From Streptacidiphilus sp. 4-A2 (GTDB taxonomy: Bacteria; Actinomycetota; Actinomycetes; Streptomycetales; Streptomycetaceae), in assembly GCA_014284505.1 (NCBI GenBank), contig JAAFYY010000001.1, positions 4,898,001-4,962,000 on the forward strand: a stretch of DNA of 64,000 bases, in the 5' to 3' direction. Positions 40,877 to 51,574 of the stretch are shown in pieces (within the stretch, counting starts at the first letter, position 1; each line of letters opens with the position of its first letter). The notes below the pieces were generated by a model, which saw only the letters and a list, made by a program, of their open reading frames with translations, was not told the DNA's origin and did not search any database. The position numbers and the translations under genes are program-made.

Positions 40877-42093
40877 CTAGTCGTCGAACGCGGCGAAGAG
40901 TTCACGCTTGCTGACCGCACGCAGCCGCGTGACGCTGTACTCCTCAGGGTCGGCCACGGACAGCGAGTCGAAGACCAGATTGATGGCGGACACCAGTCCG
41001 TAGGTCTCGCGATAGGCGGGCCACCCGGGGCTGCCGTTGTCGGCGTCCGCCTGGCGCTCGAAGATGTAGTTCGACCATTTCGGCGTGGCGGGGTAGCGGT
41101 GGTGGAAGTCATGGACGACGGTGTCGCCGGTAAGGACAAGATAGCGCGAAGGAGCGTGCACAAACAGCATGCGGGCCGCCCATTTTCCCCAGCCGGCGGC
41201 ACGACGCAGCGCGGGCAGCTGCGGAGAGGGCGCCGCCTCGCCGATGAAGATGGCATTGGTGAGGCCGCCGAAATACTCCTTGCCACGGCGCACGGCCAGG
41301 TCCCGCGCCGGGAAGGTGTGCTTCACGCACAGCCGGAGCGTATTGCTCACCTGGAACAGCGGGAAGAGCGGCACGAACCAGGCGACGAGCAGCATCGGCC
41401 AGGTCCCGGTGGCGATGGTGGCAGCCGCGGCGACGGCATAGAGGGTGACGCTGATCGCCTTCTCGGCCGGGTCCGAGGCATGCCAGAACGAGCGGACGCG
41501 GGCCACGGCGAAGGTGAGGTGAAACCGGGGCGAGGCGATCTTGCCCAGCACCCGCCGCCACATCTGCCGGCGGGTCATCCCCGGGTGCAGGTCAAGGCTC
41601 ACCAGGAAGGCCTGGACCGTGGGGTCACGCAGGGTCATGTGGTGCGCGGCGTGGTGGTCGGCGACATGCTCACGGCTGTAACGGGCGAAGTTCTGGATGA
41701 TCAGCAGGCTGGAGGTGGCCCGGCCGATCGCGGCGTCCAGACGCTGTTTGCGGTACATGTTCCGGTGCGAGCACTGGTGGTAGATCATCATGCGCAGATT
41801 GCGCATGCCGTGCAGGGTGACGGCCCAGCCGGGCAGCAGGAGTAACAGGAACCAGGGGCCGGCCAGGGCCAGGCCGGTGCAGCTGATCACGACGCCGAAC
41901 AGCATGGAAAGACCGGCCGTGGCGAGATGGAAACCGGGAGTCCACCAGGAGAGGGGTTTCTGTCCGGCGATCGGCTTCCCGGTGAATAAAGTGAGCGGAT
42001 ACTGGAGGAATCCTGGCAGGGCCCGCATGGTCTCGCGGGGTCTTCATATTCCGCAGTGCCTTCGGTCTGGAAGCCGCTTTCGATGACCGCCAT
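40877..42093 (-). CDS. membrane di-iron fatty-acid-desaturase-like oxygenase
   Basis: About 405 residues with four to six hydrophobic helices. The three histidine clusters of the membrane desaturase family are seen: YHQCSHRN, HVADHHAAHH and TVVHDFHHRYP. These enzymes use oxygen and a di-iron centre to desaturate or hydroxylate alkyl chains or amino-acid-like substrates. The likely start is ATG 42093 (MAVIESGFQTEGTAEYEDPA), just after GAGGAG; one slip near 42040 joins it to MRALPGFLQYPLTLFTG. It precedes the mutase genes in the leftward arm. Substrate unknown; in this setting an oxidation of the metabolite is possible. Confidence 0.8.
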
Positions 42094-42344
42094 CGTTCTC
42101 CTCAGGGTCGGGGATCAAAGTGGCGCTCTGCATCGAATGGCGCTGAAGAGCGCATGCGACAGGCGCGCATAGAATCGGTGACCGGGCGAATACTTCACCT
42201 TTGCAGCCGGTCGCCGCCGGTGTCAACCTTATTCTTCCGCAGGCCCGGGGGCTTGACGAATGATTACCGCCGAATTCATCCGGATCACTCTCTGTACGCA
42301 CTTCCCCCGAATTGCGTGACCGCGTACGGATATCCGTCCGCAGC

Positions 42345-43595
42345 TCATACCGTGGCGTACTGGACCTGCTGCTCGGGAAGTTCCCGCCGGATCCGCACCG
42401 GCGAGAAGAACACGAACAGGAAGGCCGTGGACATGAACGCGCCGCCCACCCACAGCGTGGTCTGCACATTGGTCAGCTCGGCCAGCACGCCGGACACCGC
42501 GGCGCCGACGGCCAGCGCCCCGGTCAGCACAAACCTGAAGGTGGCGTTCATCCGGCCGAGCAGCACGTCCGCGGTCATCCGCTGACGAATGCTGACGCCG
42601 ATCACATTGTCCATGCCGATCTTGAACATGGCCACGAACCAGGCGGCTCCGGCCAGGAGCAGCCAGGCGCCCCGGTCGAACAGCGGCACGCACAGCCCCG
42701 CGGGCGCCAGACACAGCCCGGCGATACCGAGGGTCCGACCATAGCCGAGGCGGGCGGCGATCGGGCGGGCGCAACGGGCGCCGCACAGCAGCCCGACTCC
42801 CCCGGCTGCCCAGAACAGGCCCAACATGCCTGCCGAGAGGTGGAGTTCACGGACGAACCAGATCGGGAGCATGGTGTTGATCACAGCGGAGCCCAGGTTG
42901 GCGACGGACGCGGTGAGCGCGAGCGCGCGCATCTCCTTGTTGCCGAAGACATGCCGCAGGCCCTCGTCGATCTGCTTCCACAGCCCGCTGGCGCTCCTCG
43001 GGGCGGCGGCCGGCGGCGTGTGCTTGACGGCGACGAGCCGCAGCGACGAGGCCAGGAACGCGCCGGCGGCGAAGACCACGGCCACCGGCGCGGTGAGCAG
43101 GGCGACCAGCCCGCCGCCGACGCCGCGTCCGGCGACATTGCCTGTCGCAATCAGGGTGTTGATGTCGGAGTTGGCCTGAACCAGACTGTCGGTGCCCACG
43201 AGCTGGGGCAGCACACTCTGCGAGCCGACGTCGAAGAACACCGTGGCGCATCCGGTCAGCAGGACGATCACGTAGAGCTGGCCGATGGTGAGCACATTCA
43301 GCCACCAGGCGACCGGCACGCTGGCGAACAGCAGCCCGCGACACAGGTCCGCAGCGATCAGCACCCGACGGTGGCTGAGCCGGTCCACCCAGGCCCCGGC
43401 CGGCAGGCCGATCAGCAGGAAGGCGACGGTGCTCAGGGTCGCGATCGCGCTGACCTCACCGGCACCGGCGTTCAGCGCCGCGACGGCGACCAGCGGCACG
43501 GCAACGTAGTTGATGTTGACGCCGAGCTGACTGAGAGCGGACGCGGTGAACAGGGTGCGGAAGTCGCTTATTCGCCACGGGGAGTTGGTTCGCAT
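42345..43595 (-). CDS. MFS transporter, probable exporter
   Basis: An intact 416-residue protein with about 12 hydrophobic helices. ISDFRTLFTASALSQLGVNINYVAVPLVAV and AGAWVDRLSHRRVLIAADLCRG (loop 2-3 motif DRxxRR-like) show the major facilitator fold, in the group of macrolide-efflux and enterobactin-exporter-like proteins. It is the first gene of the leftward arm of the biosynthetic locus, so export of the product and self-protection is likely. 250 bp separate it from the desaturase. Confidence 0.88.
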   Translation of the reverse strand: MRTNSPWRISDFRTLFTASALSQLGVNINYVAVPLVAVAALNAGAGEVSAIATLSTVAFLLIGLPAGAWVDRLSHRRVLIAADLCRGLLFASVPVAWWLNVLTIGQLYVIVLLTGCATVFFDVGSQSVLPQLVGTDSLVQANSDINTLIATGNVAGRGVGGGLVALLTAPVAVVFAAGAFLASSLRLVAVKHTPPAAAPRSASGLWKQIDEGLRHVFGNKEMRALALTASVANLGSAVINTMLPIWFVRELHLSAGMLGLFWAAGGVGLLCGARCARPIAARLGYGRTLGIAGLCLAPAGLCVPLFDRGAWLLLAGAAWFVAMFKIGMDNVIGVSIRQRMTADVLLGRMNATFRFVLTGALAVGAAVSGVLAELTNVQTTLWVGGAFMSTAFLFVFFSPVRIRRELPEQQVQYATV

Positions 43596-44325
43596 GGTCC
43601 GATCATCCGGTAGTTGGTCCGGGGTCTCCTTCGTGGGGAGGCCCCGTCAGCGCGGGGCGGGTGACCCCGGCACGCCAGGCTTGCGGGCAACGGCGCTCCC
43701 GTCGGCACGGCCCCCAAGCCGCTGACCTGCGCAGACTTGTCGGAGGACTGCCAAGCGGCTTCCCGTTGCGGCGATCTCGGTTTTACATGGGTTAACAAAT
43801 GGGGGCGGACAGCCGGCTACAAGGGTGGCCGAAAAGCTGCGGCCACTGGCGTGAATTCACCCTTTGGAGATTCACCCAAGCCGCTCCCCCAGCGCTGCCC
43901 CGGCGTTACTTTGGACACGTCAGTGAGCAGGATTGACGATATCCAAGCGCCAGGCAAGCCCTACGGCGATTTGCGGGCTTTTGCCCCCGCAAGGGCCCCC
44001 GGCTTCGGGGTTTCCAACCCGGCAGCTTCCCCGTGGACAGCAGTCAAATATCCGGCATATCCCCCCATAGATTGATGCCAAGGCCTGGTGAACAGCTCTT
44101 CAATCCGTTGACTGAACTGAGGTTGATGTGGTCCTCTGGGAACCGCCTGCGGCCGACGGCCCCCATGGCGTGCCGTTGGGCGCGGAGTCTCGTTCAAGTT
44201 CTTTATCCGATCGGACTGTTCGCTTACAACGAATCGGTCGGAACGGCATGAATGCCGCGGCTCCCCCTACGAAGGGCCCTGCCCGTTCAGGGTCACCACC
44301 ACAAACAAGCCAGGTGAGAACTAGC
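43596..44325. promoter_or_regulatory. central divergent control region of the biosynthetic locus
   Basis: This 730-bp stretch has lower GC than its surroundings and lies between the two arms. It holds no convincing gene. Features: the palindrome GTGAATTCAC (43851-43860), a second palindrome TCCGATCGGA (44206-44215) with a related half-site ATCGGTCGGA, and several TTGAC-like hexamers near 43933 and 44108. An ATG at 44248 could extend the SDR gene upstream (MNAAAPPTKG). Both arms should be started from here. Confidence 0.5.
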
Positions 44326-45071
44326 GTGACCACACGTACAGCGCTCTTGATCGGTGCCGCCGGTGGAATCCTCTCGGAGACGGCCCGAGGGCTTGCGAAG
44401 GAAGGGCACTCGCTCATTCTCTTCGACCGGGACGAGGCGGCGGTCAAGCGCCTCGCCGAAGAGCTCGCCCCGCTGACCAAGGTCGAGGTGGCCGTCGGTG
44501 ACATCACCGACATCTCCGCCGCCGAGCAGCAGCTGGCCGGGATCGCCGAGCGGCACGCCCCGTCCATCCTGGTGAACGGTGTCGGCGGGGACACCCGGGT
44601 CATCGGCTACGCCGATCTGGAGCGCAGCCACTTCGAGGAGACGTACCTCGAAAACGTGGTCAGCACCTGGATCGCGATCAAGGCAGTGGCCCCGCAGATG
44701 GTGCGGAACGGCTACGGACGCATCGTCAACTTCGCCTCCGCGGGCGGGCGTACCTACAGCCACTTCAACAACGCCGCCTATGTGGGCGCGAAGGCCGCCG
44801 TGCTCGGCATGACCAAGCAGATGGGCTACGAGCTCGCCGGCACCGGCGTGGTGGTGAATGTGGTGGCCCACGGACCCATCGCCACCGACCGGGTGGCCGG
44901 GGCCTTCGAGCGCCGGGACGAGGCGGCCAAGAAGGCCGTGCTGTCGCGGCTGCCCATGGGCCGCTACGGCACGGTGGCCGAGGCCGTCGGCAGCGTGCGC
45001 ACCTGTGCTCGGAAAGCGCCGGCTACTCCACCGGCACCGTCATCGACATCAACGGCGGCCTCTACATGTGA
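44326..45071 (+). CDS. short-chain dehydrogenase/reductase
   Basis: About 248 residues. The NAD(P) site reads TALLIGAAGGILSETARGLA in place of the usual TGxxxGIG, DRDEAAVKRLAEELA follows (an Asp after strand 2 favours NADH), then ILVNGVGGD (NNAG-like). Catalytic Ser lies in VNFASAGGRTYS and the Tyr/Lys pair in AAYVGAKAAVLG. The GTG at 44326 has AGGTGAG ahead of it. One slip near 45005; the true end is SAGYSTGTVIDINGGLYM. First gene of the rightward arm. It probably oxidises or reduces a hydroxyl or keto group of an intermediate. Confidence 0.85.
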
Positions 45072-45115
45072 GTGGTGTTCCGCCCTCGCCAGGAAACAAC
45101 TCACTAGGAGCTGCT

Positions 45116-45442
45116 GTGCCGAAGTTTGTCGTTGAATTCGAGTACAACGTCGACCGGGACGGCCGCCAGGGCCTGCACCCGGCGCATGCCGAGAACCTCT
45201 ACCGGCTCGCCGACAGCGGAGTCCTGCTGCTCGGCGGCCCGGTTACCGGCGAGAACGTCGGCATCCTGCTCTACGAGGTGGCCGACCGCGAGGAACTCCA
45301 GCGGCTGCTGGACGAGGAACCCTATGTGAAGGGCGGTGTCGTCGCCGGGATCCGGATCCGGGAATGGGCGCCGGGCAAGGGCAGCTGGATATCCGCGCTG
45401 AACCGGTCCGAAGAGCTCTCCACTGCGGAAGGGAACCGCTGA
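45116..45442 (+). CDS. YciI-like protein
   Basis: A 108-residue protein starting with GTG (VPKFVVEFEYNVDRDGRQGLHPAHAENLYRLADSGVLLLGGPV), the ferredoxin-like alpha/beta fold of the YciI/MLI family, with the conserved His in LHPAHAE and the Asp in RLADSG. Family members are small lyases or isomerases, such as muconolactone-isomerase-like enzymes. Here the loop with VTGENVGILLYEVADREELQRLLDEEPY is intact. It ends one base before the aminotransferase gene. Confidence 0.8.
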   Translation: MPKFVVEFEYNVDRDGRQGLHPAHAENLYRLADSGVLLLGGPVTGENVGILLYEVADREELQRLLDEEPYVKGGVVAGIRIREWAPGKGSWISALNRSEELSTAEGNR

Positions 45443-45443
45443 A

Positions 45444-46753
45444 ATGCTGTCGTTCCAGCAGGATTCGCTGCACGCCGGAATCGTCGATCCCGAGATGGAT
45501 TCCATGCGCATCCTCAGCGAGACGGCGCTGAGGTTTCCCGACGCGCTTTCCTTCTCGTCGGGCGCGCCGTACGACGGGAACCACGACCTGGCGAATCTCA
45601 CCCGCTATGTCGAACGCTACCTCCGTCATCTGCGTGACAAGGGCGTGCCCGAGCAGCGCATCACCCGCCTGCTATTCCAGTACGGGCCGGTCAACGGGCT
45701 GATCCAGGACGAAGTCGCACTGATGCTCAAGCAGGACGAGAACATCGACGTCCCGGCCGAGGCGATCATGATCACCCATGGCTTCCAGGAGGCGGCCCTG
45801 GTCGCCCTGCGCGGCCTGTTCGCCTCCCCGACGACGTGCTGCTGTCGGTCTCGCCCGCCTACGTCGGGATCCGGGGCGCGGCGCGCATGCTCGACATCCC
45901 GATCCGCGGAATCCTGGAGGGCCCCGACGGGCTCGACCCGGAGGCCGTGGCCGTGGCCGCCCGCGCGGTGCGGGCCGAGGGCAAGCGCCCGGTCGCCCTC
46001 TACCTGGTGCCCGACTTCTCCAACCCCTCCGGGACGGTGCTGCCGCTCGCGGCCCGCGAGCGGCTGCTCGAAGTCGCCGCGCAGGAGGACCTGGTGATCC
46101 TGGAGGACAACCCGTACGGGCTCTTCGCCCGCGACGGCGAGTCCATGCCGACCCTGAAGTCGCTGGACGCCGAACGCCGGGTCGTCTACCTCGGCTCGTT
46201 CTCCAAGTCGGCCTTCCCCGGCGCCCGCCTCGGCTACATGATCGCCGACCAGGAGGTCACCGACTCCACCGGAACCACCCGGACCCTCGCCCAGACCCTC
46301 TCCAAGGCCAAGGCGATGTACACGGTCGGCTCCTCCACCCTCTCCCAGGCGGTGATCGGCGGCTATCTGGTCGAGTACGGCTACGATCTGCGCACCCCCA
46401 CCCGGGAGCTGGCCGCGGTCTACCAGGAGCGGCTCAGCGCCACCCTGGCGGCGCTGGCCGAGGAGTTCCCGGCCGGCCAGGAGCACGGGGTCAGCTGGAA
46501 CACCCCGCGCGGCGGCTTCTTCCTCACCCTGACCGTCCCGTTCACCGCCGACCTCACGGCGATGGAACGTTCCGCCCGTGACTACCGGGTGAGCTGGGCG
46601 CCGATGAGCATGTTCTACCTCGACGGCGGCGGCCACCGCGAGATCCGGCTCGGTTTCAGCAACCTGGCCCCCGAGGCGATCCGCGAGGGCATCGCCCGGC
46701 TGGCCCGCTTCATCAAGGAAACCCCGCGCGACACCCCCCAGGAGCACGAATGA
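45444..46753 (+). CDS. PLP-dependent aminotransferase (class I/II)
   Basis: About 436 residues, fold type I. DALSFSSGAPYDGNHDLANLTRYVERYLRHL opens the catalytic domain; YLVPDFSNPSGTVLPLAARERLLEVAA and EDNPYGLFARDG carry the usual Asn/Asp/Tyr around the cofactor; the PLP lysine is in VVYLGSFSKSAFPGARLGYM. EIRLGFSNLAPEAIREGIARLA ends it with the substrate-carboxylate Arg region. It resembles the aminoadipate/MocR-type group but has no DNA-binding domain. One slip near 45833. Its stop overlaps the next start (ATGA). It may supply or take the amino group of a building block. Confidence 0.87.
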
Positions 46754-48005
46754 GCACCCCCGCGGCGCCGACCGCCGTTGTCGTCGACGGCTACTCGGCC
46801 GGCAACTTCTACCCGAAGGCCTTCGCCGACGCCGGAGCCCAGGTCATCCATGTGCAGAGCACGCCGGAGCTCATGCCGACCATGCTCGCGCCCGACCTCA
46901 CCGCCTACGCGGAGAACATCATCTGCTCCGACGAGGAGCAGCTGGTCGAACTGCTGCGCCCGTACGGCCCGGTCGCGATCGTCCCCGGACAGGAGTCCGC
47001 GGTGCGGCTGGCCGACCGGCTCAGCGAGGCGCTCGGGGTGAAGTCGAACGGCACCGCGCTCTCCGCGGCCCGCCGCGACAAGTACGAGATGATCGAGGCG
47101 CTGCGCCGGGCCGGTGTGCGCTGCGCCGACCAGTTCAAGAGCGACGATGCCGATCTGCTCGTCAAATGGGCCGAGGGCCGCAACAGTTGGCCGGTGGTGG
47201 TGAAGCCGATCAGCTCCGCCGGCTCCGACGGCGTGTACATCTGCGACAACGCCGAGGAGACCCGGGCCGCGGCGGTACGCGTCCTGGGCACCCGCGACAT
47301 CTTCGGCTCCGACAACACCGAGGCGCTGATCCAGTCGTACCTCAGGGGCACGGAGTACATCGTCGACTCGGTCAGCTGCGACGGCCTGCGCTACTTCTGC
47401 GGGGTCTGGCAGTACGAGAAGACGCTGCTGCCCTCCGGCCAGAACATCTACAACCGGGACATCCTGCTGCCCCCGACGAGGAGCCGGTTCCCGCCCTGAT
47501 CGCCTATGTCGAAGAGGTGCTCAGGACGCTGGACGTGCGCTGGGGCCCGGCCCATGCCGAGGTCATCGTCACCGAGCAGGGCCCGGTCCTGGTCGAGATC
47601 GCCACCCGGCTCAACGGCAACCTGAACCCCGGCTACCAGGACCAGTGCCTGGGCGCCAACCAGGCGGGGCTCTCCGCCGCGGCGTACACCCGCCCGGAGG
47701 AGTTCGTCCAGGAGCACGCCGGCCAGGTCTACCGCAAGCTCCAGTCCGCCTACACCTACAACGCCAGCACCACCCTCGACGGGGTCGTGGCGGAGGTGGA
47801 CCAGGAGGTGGTCGCGCAGCTCAACGCCCTCCCCAGCGTGTTCCTCACCGGCGTCAAGTACCCCGCGGGCAGCCGGATCCGCCCAACCACCGACCTGCTC
47901 TCGGCGGCCGCGCGGATCTACCTGACCTCGGCCGACGACGCCCGGCTGGACGCCGACTACCGGCGCGCCCACGCGCTGAAGGACTCGCTCTACCGACTGG
48001 CGTGA
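46750..48005 (+). CDS. ATP-grasp ligase 2
   Basis: About 418 residues. TAVVVDGYSAGNFYPKAFADAGAQVIHVQS is the N-terminal domain. NSWPVVVKPISSAGSDGVYICDNAEETRAA holds the ATP lysine and Gly loop, EALIQSYLRGTEYIVDSVSCDG and GPVLVEIATRLNGNLNPGYQDQCL the metal ligands E and N. It is close to carboxylate-amine ligases such as those of dipeptide and small-peptide pathways, and is distinct in sequence from ligase 1 of this locus. Slip near 47475. Translationally coupled to the aminotransferase, whose product could be its amine substrate. Confidence 0.85.
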
Positions 48006-48060
48006 TCCCGCGCCTCCCCCCGCCTCGCACCGTTCACCACTTCATGCTGGAGGAACAGCA

Positions 48061-49171
48061 GTGCACAGCCGCATCGGCATTTTCCTGTCACCCGTCCACG
48101 AGACGGGACAGGATCCCCACCTGGCGATCCACCGCAGTCTCGACCTGGTGGAGCACGCGGACCGCCTGAACTTCGACGAGGCCTGGTTCGGTGAGCACCA
48201 CACCCTGGGCTGGGGCCTGGTCGGTGCCCCGGAGACCCTGATCGCCGCCGCCAGCCAGCGCACCCGGCAGATCAAGCTCGCGCACGGTGTGGTCCCGCTC
48301 TCCGGCCACCACCCCTTCCATGTCGCCAGCCGCGCGGTGCACCTGCACCAGCTGGCCCGCGGCCGCTACATCCTGGGCGTCGGCCCCGGCGTGCCCTTCG
48401 ACGCCCCGATGTTCGGCCTGGACGGGAAGGTGCAGCGCAAGCGCCTGGACGAGGCCCTGCCCACCGTCCTCGAACTGGTCAACGGTGACCAGCGGGTCAC
48501 CCAGAAGACCGACTGGTACGAGCTGAACGACGCCAAGCTCCAGGTGCCGCGGTTCGGTCCCGGCCCGATCGAGGTCGCCGTGGCCACCTCCGGCACCTCG
48601 GTGACCAGCCCCCGCCTGGTCGGGCAGTACGGGCTGAGCATGACCTCCTTCGCGCTGCCGTTCGCGCTGATGACGCCGGGCACCCCGGACCACATCGGCC
48701 TGGCCCAGCAGTGGAAGCACGCCGAGGAGGCCGCCGACGAGTTCGGCCGGACCATCCACCGCGAGGACTGGCGGATCGCCCTGCCGGTGCACGTCGCCGA
48801 GACCAGCAAGCAGGCCTTCGACGAGGTCCGCGAGGGCTACGACCGCTGGCTCTTCGAGTACTTCAGCAAGCCGCCGGGCGCGACGTGCTGCCCCCGGAGA
48901 CCCCGCGGGAGAAGCTGCTGGAGGCCCGGGTGGAGGCCGGCGGCGCCCTGGTCGGCTCCGTCGACGAGGTGGTCGCCGGGATCCGCCGGATGCAGGAGGC
49001 CACCGGCGGCTTCGGCACCCTGGTGGTGTACGTCGCGGACTGGACCTCGTACGAGAACACCAACCGCTGCCTGGAGCTGCTGCCCGCTATGTCGCGCCGC
49101 AGATCAACGGTGCCGTGGCCCGTCCGCAGGAGGCCGTGGACTGGGCGATCGCCAGTCGCGCCGCCAGGTAA
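48061..49171 (+). CDS. luciferase-like (LLM) flavin-dependent monooxygenase
   Basis: About 369 residues, starting with GTG after GGAGGA. Bacterial luciferase-type barrel: RIGIFLSPVHETGQDPHLAIHRSLDLVEHADRLNFDEAWFGEHHTLGWG, then IKLAHGVVPLSGHHPFHVASRAVHLHQLARGRYILGVGPGVP. The EHH and GVVPLSGHHP segments line the FMN site. It uses reduced flavin and oxygen. Slips near 48882 and 49087; the repaired end is QINGAVARPQEAVDWAIASRAAR. A flavin reductase gene follows and most likely provides reduced flavin. Oxidation of a carbon or nitrogen of the product is likely; the site is unknown. Confidence 0.87.
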
Positions 49172-49297
49172 CACCCGCTGAACTTCTGCGTTCTGCGGCG
49201 GCGTGGGCGCCCGGTGACCCCGGGAGCCCGCGCCGCCGGTGAGCCGAGGCCCCACCGCCGACCCAGACCGTTGCCGGACCGAGTGGAGACGCACCGC

Positions 49298-49800
49298 ATG
49301 CTGCAGCAGACCGAGCCGTTACAACAGCCCCTGGACCAGCGTTCCTTCCGTGACATCCTCGGCCGTTTCACCACCGGAGTCGTGCTTGTGACCGCGCAGA
49401 CGGCACAGGGACCCGTGGGCATGGCCGTCAACTCCTTCATCTCCGTCTCGCTCGCACCGCCGCTGGTGGCCCTGTGTGCGGCATACACCTCGACCACCTG
49501 GCCGGACATCCGGGCCACGGGAAGTTTCGCGGTCACCATCCTCGGCGAGCGGCATGCCGAGCTCTGTCGCCTGTTCAGCCGGCGCGGCGCCGACCGGTTC
49601 GCCGGCCGTGACTGGGCCCACACCCGCGCCGGACACCCCATCCCGGCGGACGGGCTGGGCTGGCTGGACTGCGAGATCACGGTGATCCACCCGGCCGGTG
49701 ACCACGAACTGGTCATCGCGTCGGCCGCCGAAGGCGCCCTGACGGACCCGGCGGAGCCCTCGTGTTCCACGGAGGCCGGTTCCGCGGGCTGCTCGCCTGA
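49298..49800 (+). CDS. flavin reductase (two-component monooxygenase partner)
   Basis: About 166 residues of the split-barrel flavin reductase family: QRSFRDILGRFTTGVVLVTAQTAQGPVGMAVNSFISVSLAPPLVALCAAYTSTTW, then SGSFAVTILGERHAELCRLFSR-like. It reduces FMN or FAD with NAD(P)H and hands it to an oxygenase, here most likely the LLM protein encoded upstream. One slip near 49760; the repaired end is LVFHGGRFRGLLA. Start ATG at 49298 chosen because QQPLDQRSFRDILG follows within 15 residues. Confidence 0.87.
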
Positions 49801-49887
49801 GCCATCCGTACCCACAGGACTCATGACTCACCGGCATCACAGGCAGTCGGCATCACAGGCAGAACGAGCTGAGGGAGAAGCTGAACC

Positions 49888-51574
49888 GTGGCCAGTTCGC
49901 ATTGGCAGGACCATTGGAAGGCGCGACGAACTCCATTCATTGAGGAATGCCGACAGGCCCGCGCGAACCTGCTGGCGGATCTGAAGGACCCGCCACGGCG
50001 CAGGAACGGGTCCTGCACGACATCGTGGCCGTGAGCGCGGACTCGCTCCACTGGAAGGAGCACGGCTACGACTCGGTGGCGGCCGACCCCGGCACCTTCC
50101 GGGACGTCCTGCCGGTCATGCGCTACACCGACTTCACCGCGGAGATCGACCGGGAGACCCGGACCAAGGGCGGCGTGCTGTCGTGCAGCCCGGTCCTGCG
50201 CTGGCTGAAGACCAGCGGCACCACCGGCGTCCCCAAGCGGGTCCCGTACACCCTGCACTGGATGCTGACCTATCGCGTCCCGGCGATGCAGGCCATGTGG
50301 GGCACCTACATGGAGCACCACCCGGAGATCCTCGCCCATCCGCATGCCACGCTCGACACCCAGACCGTCTTCGAGAACGTCGACGACTACCTGTACGGCG
50401 TCCAGTACCAGGCGATCAGCAACCGGCACCCGCGGATCAACAGCCGGGACTGGAACCCGCCGTGGTCCGCCTCCCCCTGGTTCGGCACCGAGGCACCCTC
50501 CTCGCACTCCGGCCGGATGTACCACCGGATCCGCCATCTGGTCGGCAGGGAGCTGCACTTCATCTCGGCGATCAACCCGAGCACGCTGATCTCGCTGCGC
50601 GACCTGATCGCCGAGCACGGCGCCGACCTGGTCAGCGACCTCGCGGCGGGCACCCTGGAGGGGAAGCCGTACACCGACCCGGATCCCGATGCCGCCAAGC
50701 ATCTCCAATCCGTGCTGGACCAGGGCGAGTTCACACTCAAGGACGTCTGGCCCTCGCTCTGCCTGTACAGCTGCTGGCTGTCCTCCTCCGCCGGGCTCTA
50801 CCGCTCCCGGCTGGACGCCATCATGCCGGGCGTCACCCCGATGCCGTTCATGAGCTGCGGCACCGAGGGCGTGACCACCATCCCGGTCGACGACTCCCTC
50901 GACAGCCAGCCGCTCGCGGTCAGCCAGGCGTACTTCGAGTTCGTGCCGGCCGAGACGGACCTGGGCGCGCTGCTGGACGCCGGCCGGCCGGTCGACACCC
51001 TGCTCTTCGACGAGGTCGAGCAGGGCCGCGACTACCACCTGATCATGACGCAGGTGAACGGCCTGCACCGGCTGTGGAGTGGCGACATCTACCGGGTCGA
51101 CCGGATCGTGGACGGCACCCCCTGGGTGCACTTCGTCCACCGCGACGGCATCTTCCACTCCTTCACCGGCGAGAAGATCACCGAGGCGCAGGTCACCCAG
51201 GCCATCGAGCAGGCCATGGCCGCCGAAGGGCTGTCCGGCGGGCTCTACATGTGCGGGCCGCGCTGGGACGAACCGCCGTACTACGTGGTGGTCGGCGAAG
51301 CCCCCCCCCCAGCCCGGAGCTGGACCGCGACCTGTCGGAGGCGGTGGACCGCGCGCTGCAGACCATCAACATCGAATACGCGTCCAAGCGCGGCAGCGGC
51401 CGGCTCGGCCCGCTCACCTTCGCCACCGTCCCGCACGGCGCCATCGCGGACTACGCCGAATCCCGCCGCCAGCAGGGCAACACCACCCAGTACAAGTACA
51501 AGCCCTTCCAGAAGGACACCGACTTCGCCGCCGACCTGCTCGGCGCCACGGCAACGACGGGAGCGCACCGGTGA
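49888..51574 (+). CDS. GH3-family acyl-acid amide synthetase
   Basis: About 560 residues. The plant GH3 auxin-conjugating family and bacterial relatives activate a carboxylic acid with ATP to an acyl-adenylate and pass it to an amino acid. The P-loop reads LKTSGTTGVPKRVPYT, motif 2 QAYFEFVPAE, motif 3 GLHRLWSGDIYRV. The C-terminal lid contains GAIADYAESRRQQGNTTQYKYKPF. Start is GTG 49888 (VASSHWQDHWKARRTPFIEEC), with slips near 49990 and in the C run at 51301-51309. Its stop overlaps the hydrolase GTG. With two ATP-grasp ligases in the locus, a total of three amide-forming enzymes is encoded. GH3 family secure, substrates unknown. Confidence 0.85.

Noticed and set aside
43811..43948. A 45-codon frame (MGADSRLQGW...) in the central control region
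   Set aside because: No ribosome binding site and no hydrophobic or conserved pattern; too weak to call.
44248..44325. Upstream ATG for the SDR gene
   Set aside because: The 26 extra residues are Pro/Ser/Gln-rich and precede the usual start of the Rossmann fold; the GTG at 44326 has a better ribosome binding site.
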